DNA of 5,424 nt from Gammaproteobacteria bacterium (GTDB taxonomy: Bacteria; Pseudomonadota; Gammaproteobacteria; SMWH01): positions 1 to 5,424 of the forward strand of contig SMWH01000170.1 in the NCBI GenBank assembly GCA_004357005.1, given 5' to 3'. The notes under the pieces are model-generated. The model ran no database searches and was not told the origin of the DNA. It saw only the letters and a list, made by a program, of their open reading frames with translations. This document shows, one piece after another, positions 5,412-5,424 of the stretch. Made by a program: the position numbers and the translations under genes. The number at the start of each line of letters is the position of its first letter. Within the stretch, counting starts at the first letter, position 1.

Positions 5412-5424
5412 CGTGGTGACAGCA

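Overview
The window is a moderately GC-rich stretch of bacterial chromosome, most likely from a gammaproteobacterium. The reasons are a FixJ-type response regulator tail, a c4/c5-like monohaem cytochrome, Shine-Dalgarno sites of the usual kind, and secreted proteins with a G-x-W-W...G-x-G...W-L domain that I associate with Chromatiales/Wenzhouxiangella-like bacteria. That placement is inference. I see no rRNA, tRNA, CRISPR array, insertion sequence or phage gene.

Layout, left to right. (1) The 3' end of a LuxR/FixJ-type response regulator gene (+) enters from the left. (2) A 187-residue hemerythrin-like HHE protein (-) meets it tail to tail; the two stop codons share the palindrome CTAG at 254-257. 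(3) A 187-bp divergent control region (818-1004) separates it from (4) a small periplasmic cytochrome c (+), which ends in a clear intrinsic terminator (1329-1361). (5) A DNA-3-methyladenine glycosylase I-like gene and (6) a CDF metal-efflux gene (+) follow, 16 nt apart and probably co-transcribed. (7) Two tandem paralogues on the minus strand, 371 and 372 residues, encode exported two-domain proteins of unknown function. The CDF gene and the first paralogue converge with only 5 nt between them.

The most interesting part is the right half. The paralogues arose by tandem duplication with a period of about 1.32 kb. The duplicated unit carried the 3' end of the neighbouring CDF gene with it: between the paralogues (4173-4244) lies a diverged CDF gene remnant in exact register with the real CDF end (constant offset 1317). 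Relative to the intact CDF gene, all six substitutions in the arms of this remnant improve pairing on the minus strand. The result is a 21-bp stem with a 7-nt loop, 12 nt beyond the stop codon of the upstream paralogue. A dead piece of transporter gene therefore looks as if it has become an RNA hairpin between two secreted-protein genes.

Functionally, the hemerythrin and cytochrome c genes suggest an oxygen, NO or redox-linked neighbourhood, and the glycosylase and CDF pair suggests general stress and metal housekeeping. Nothing in the sequence links these to the secreted paralogues except position.
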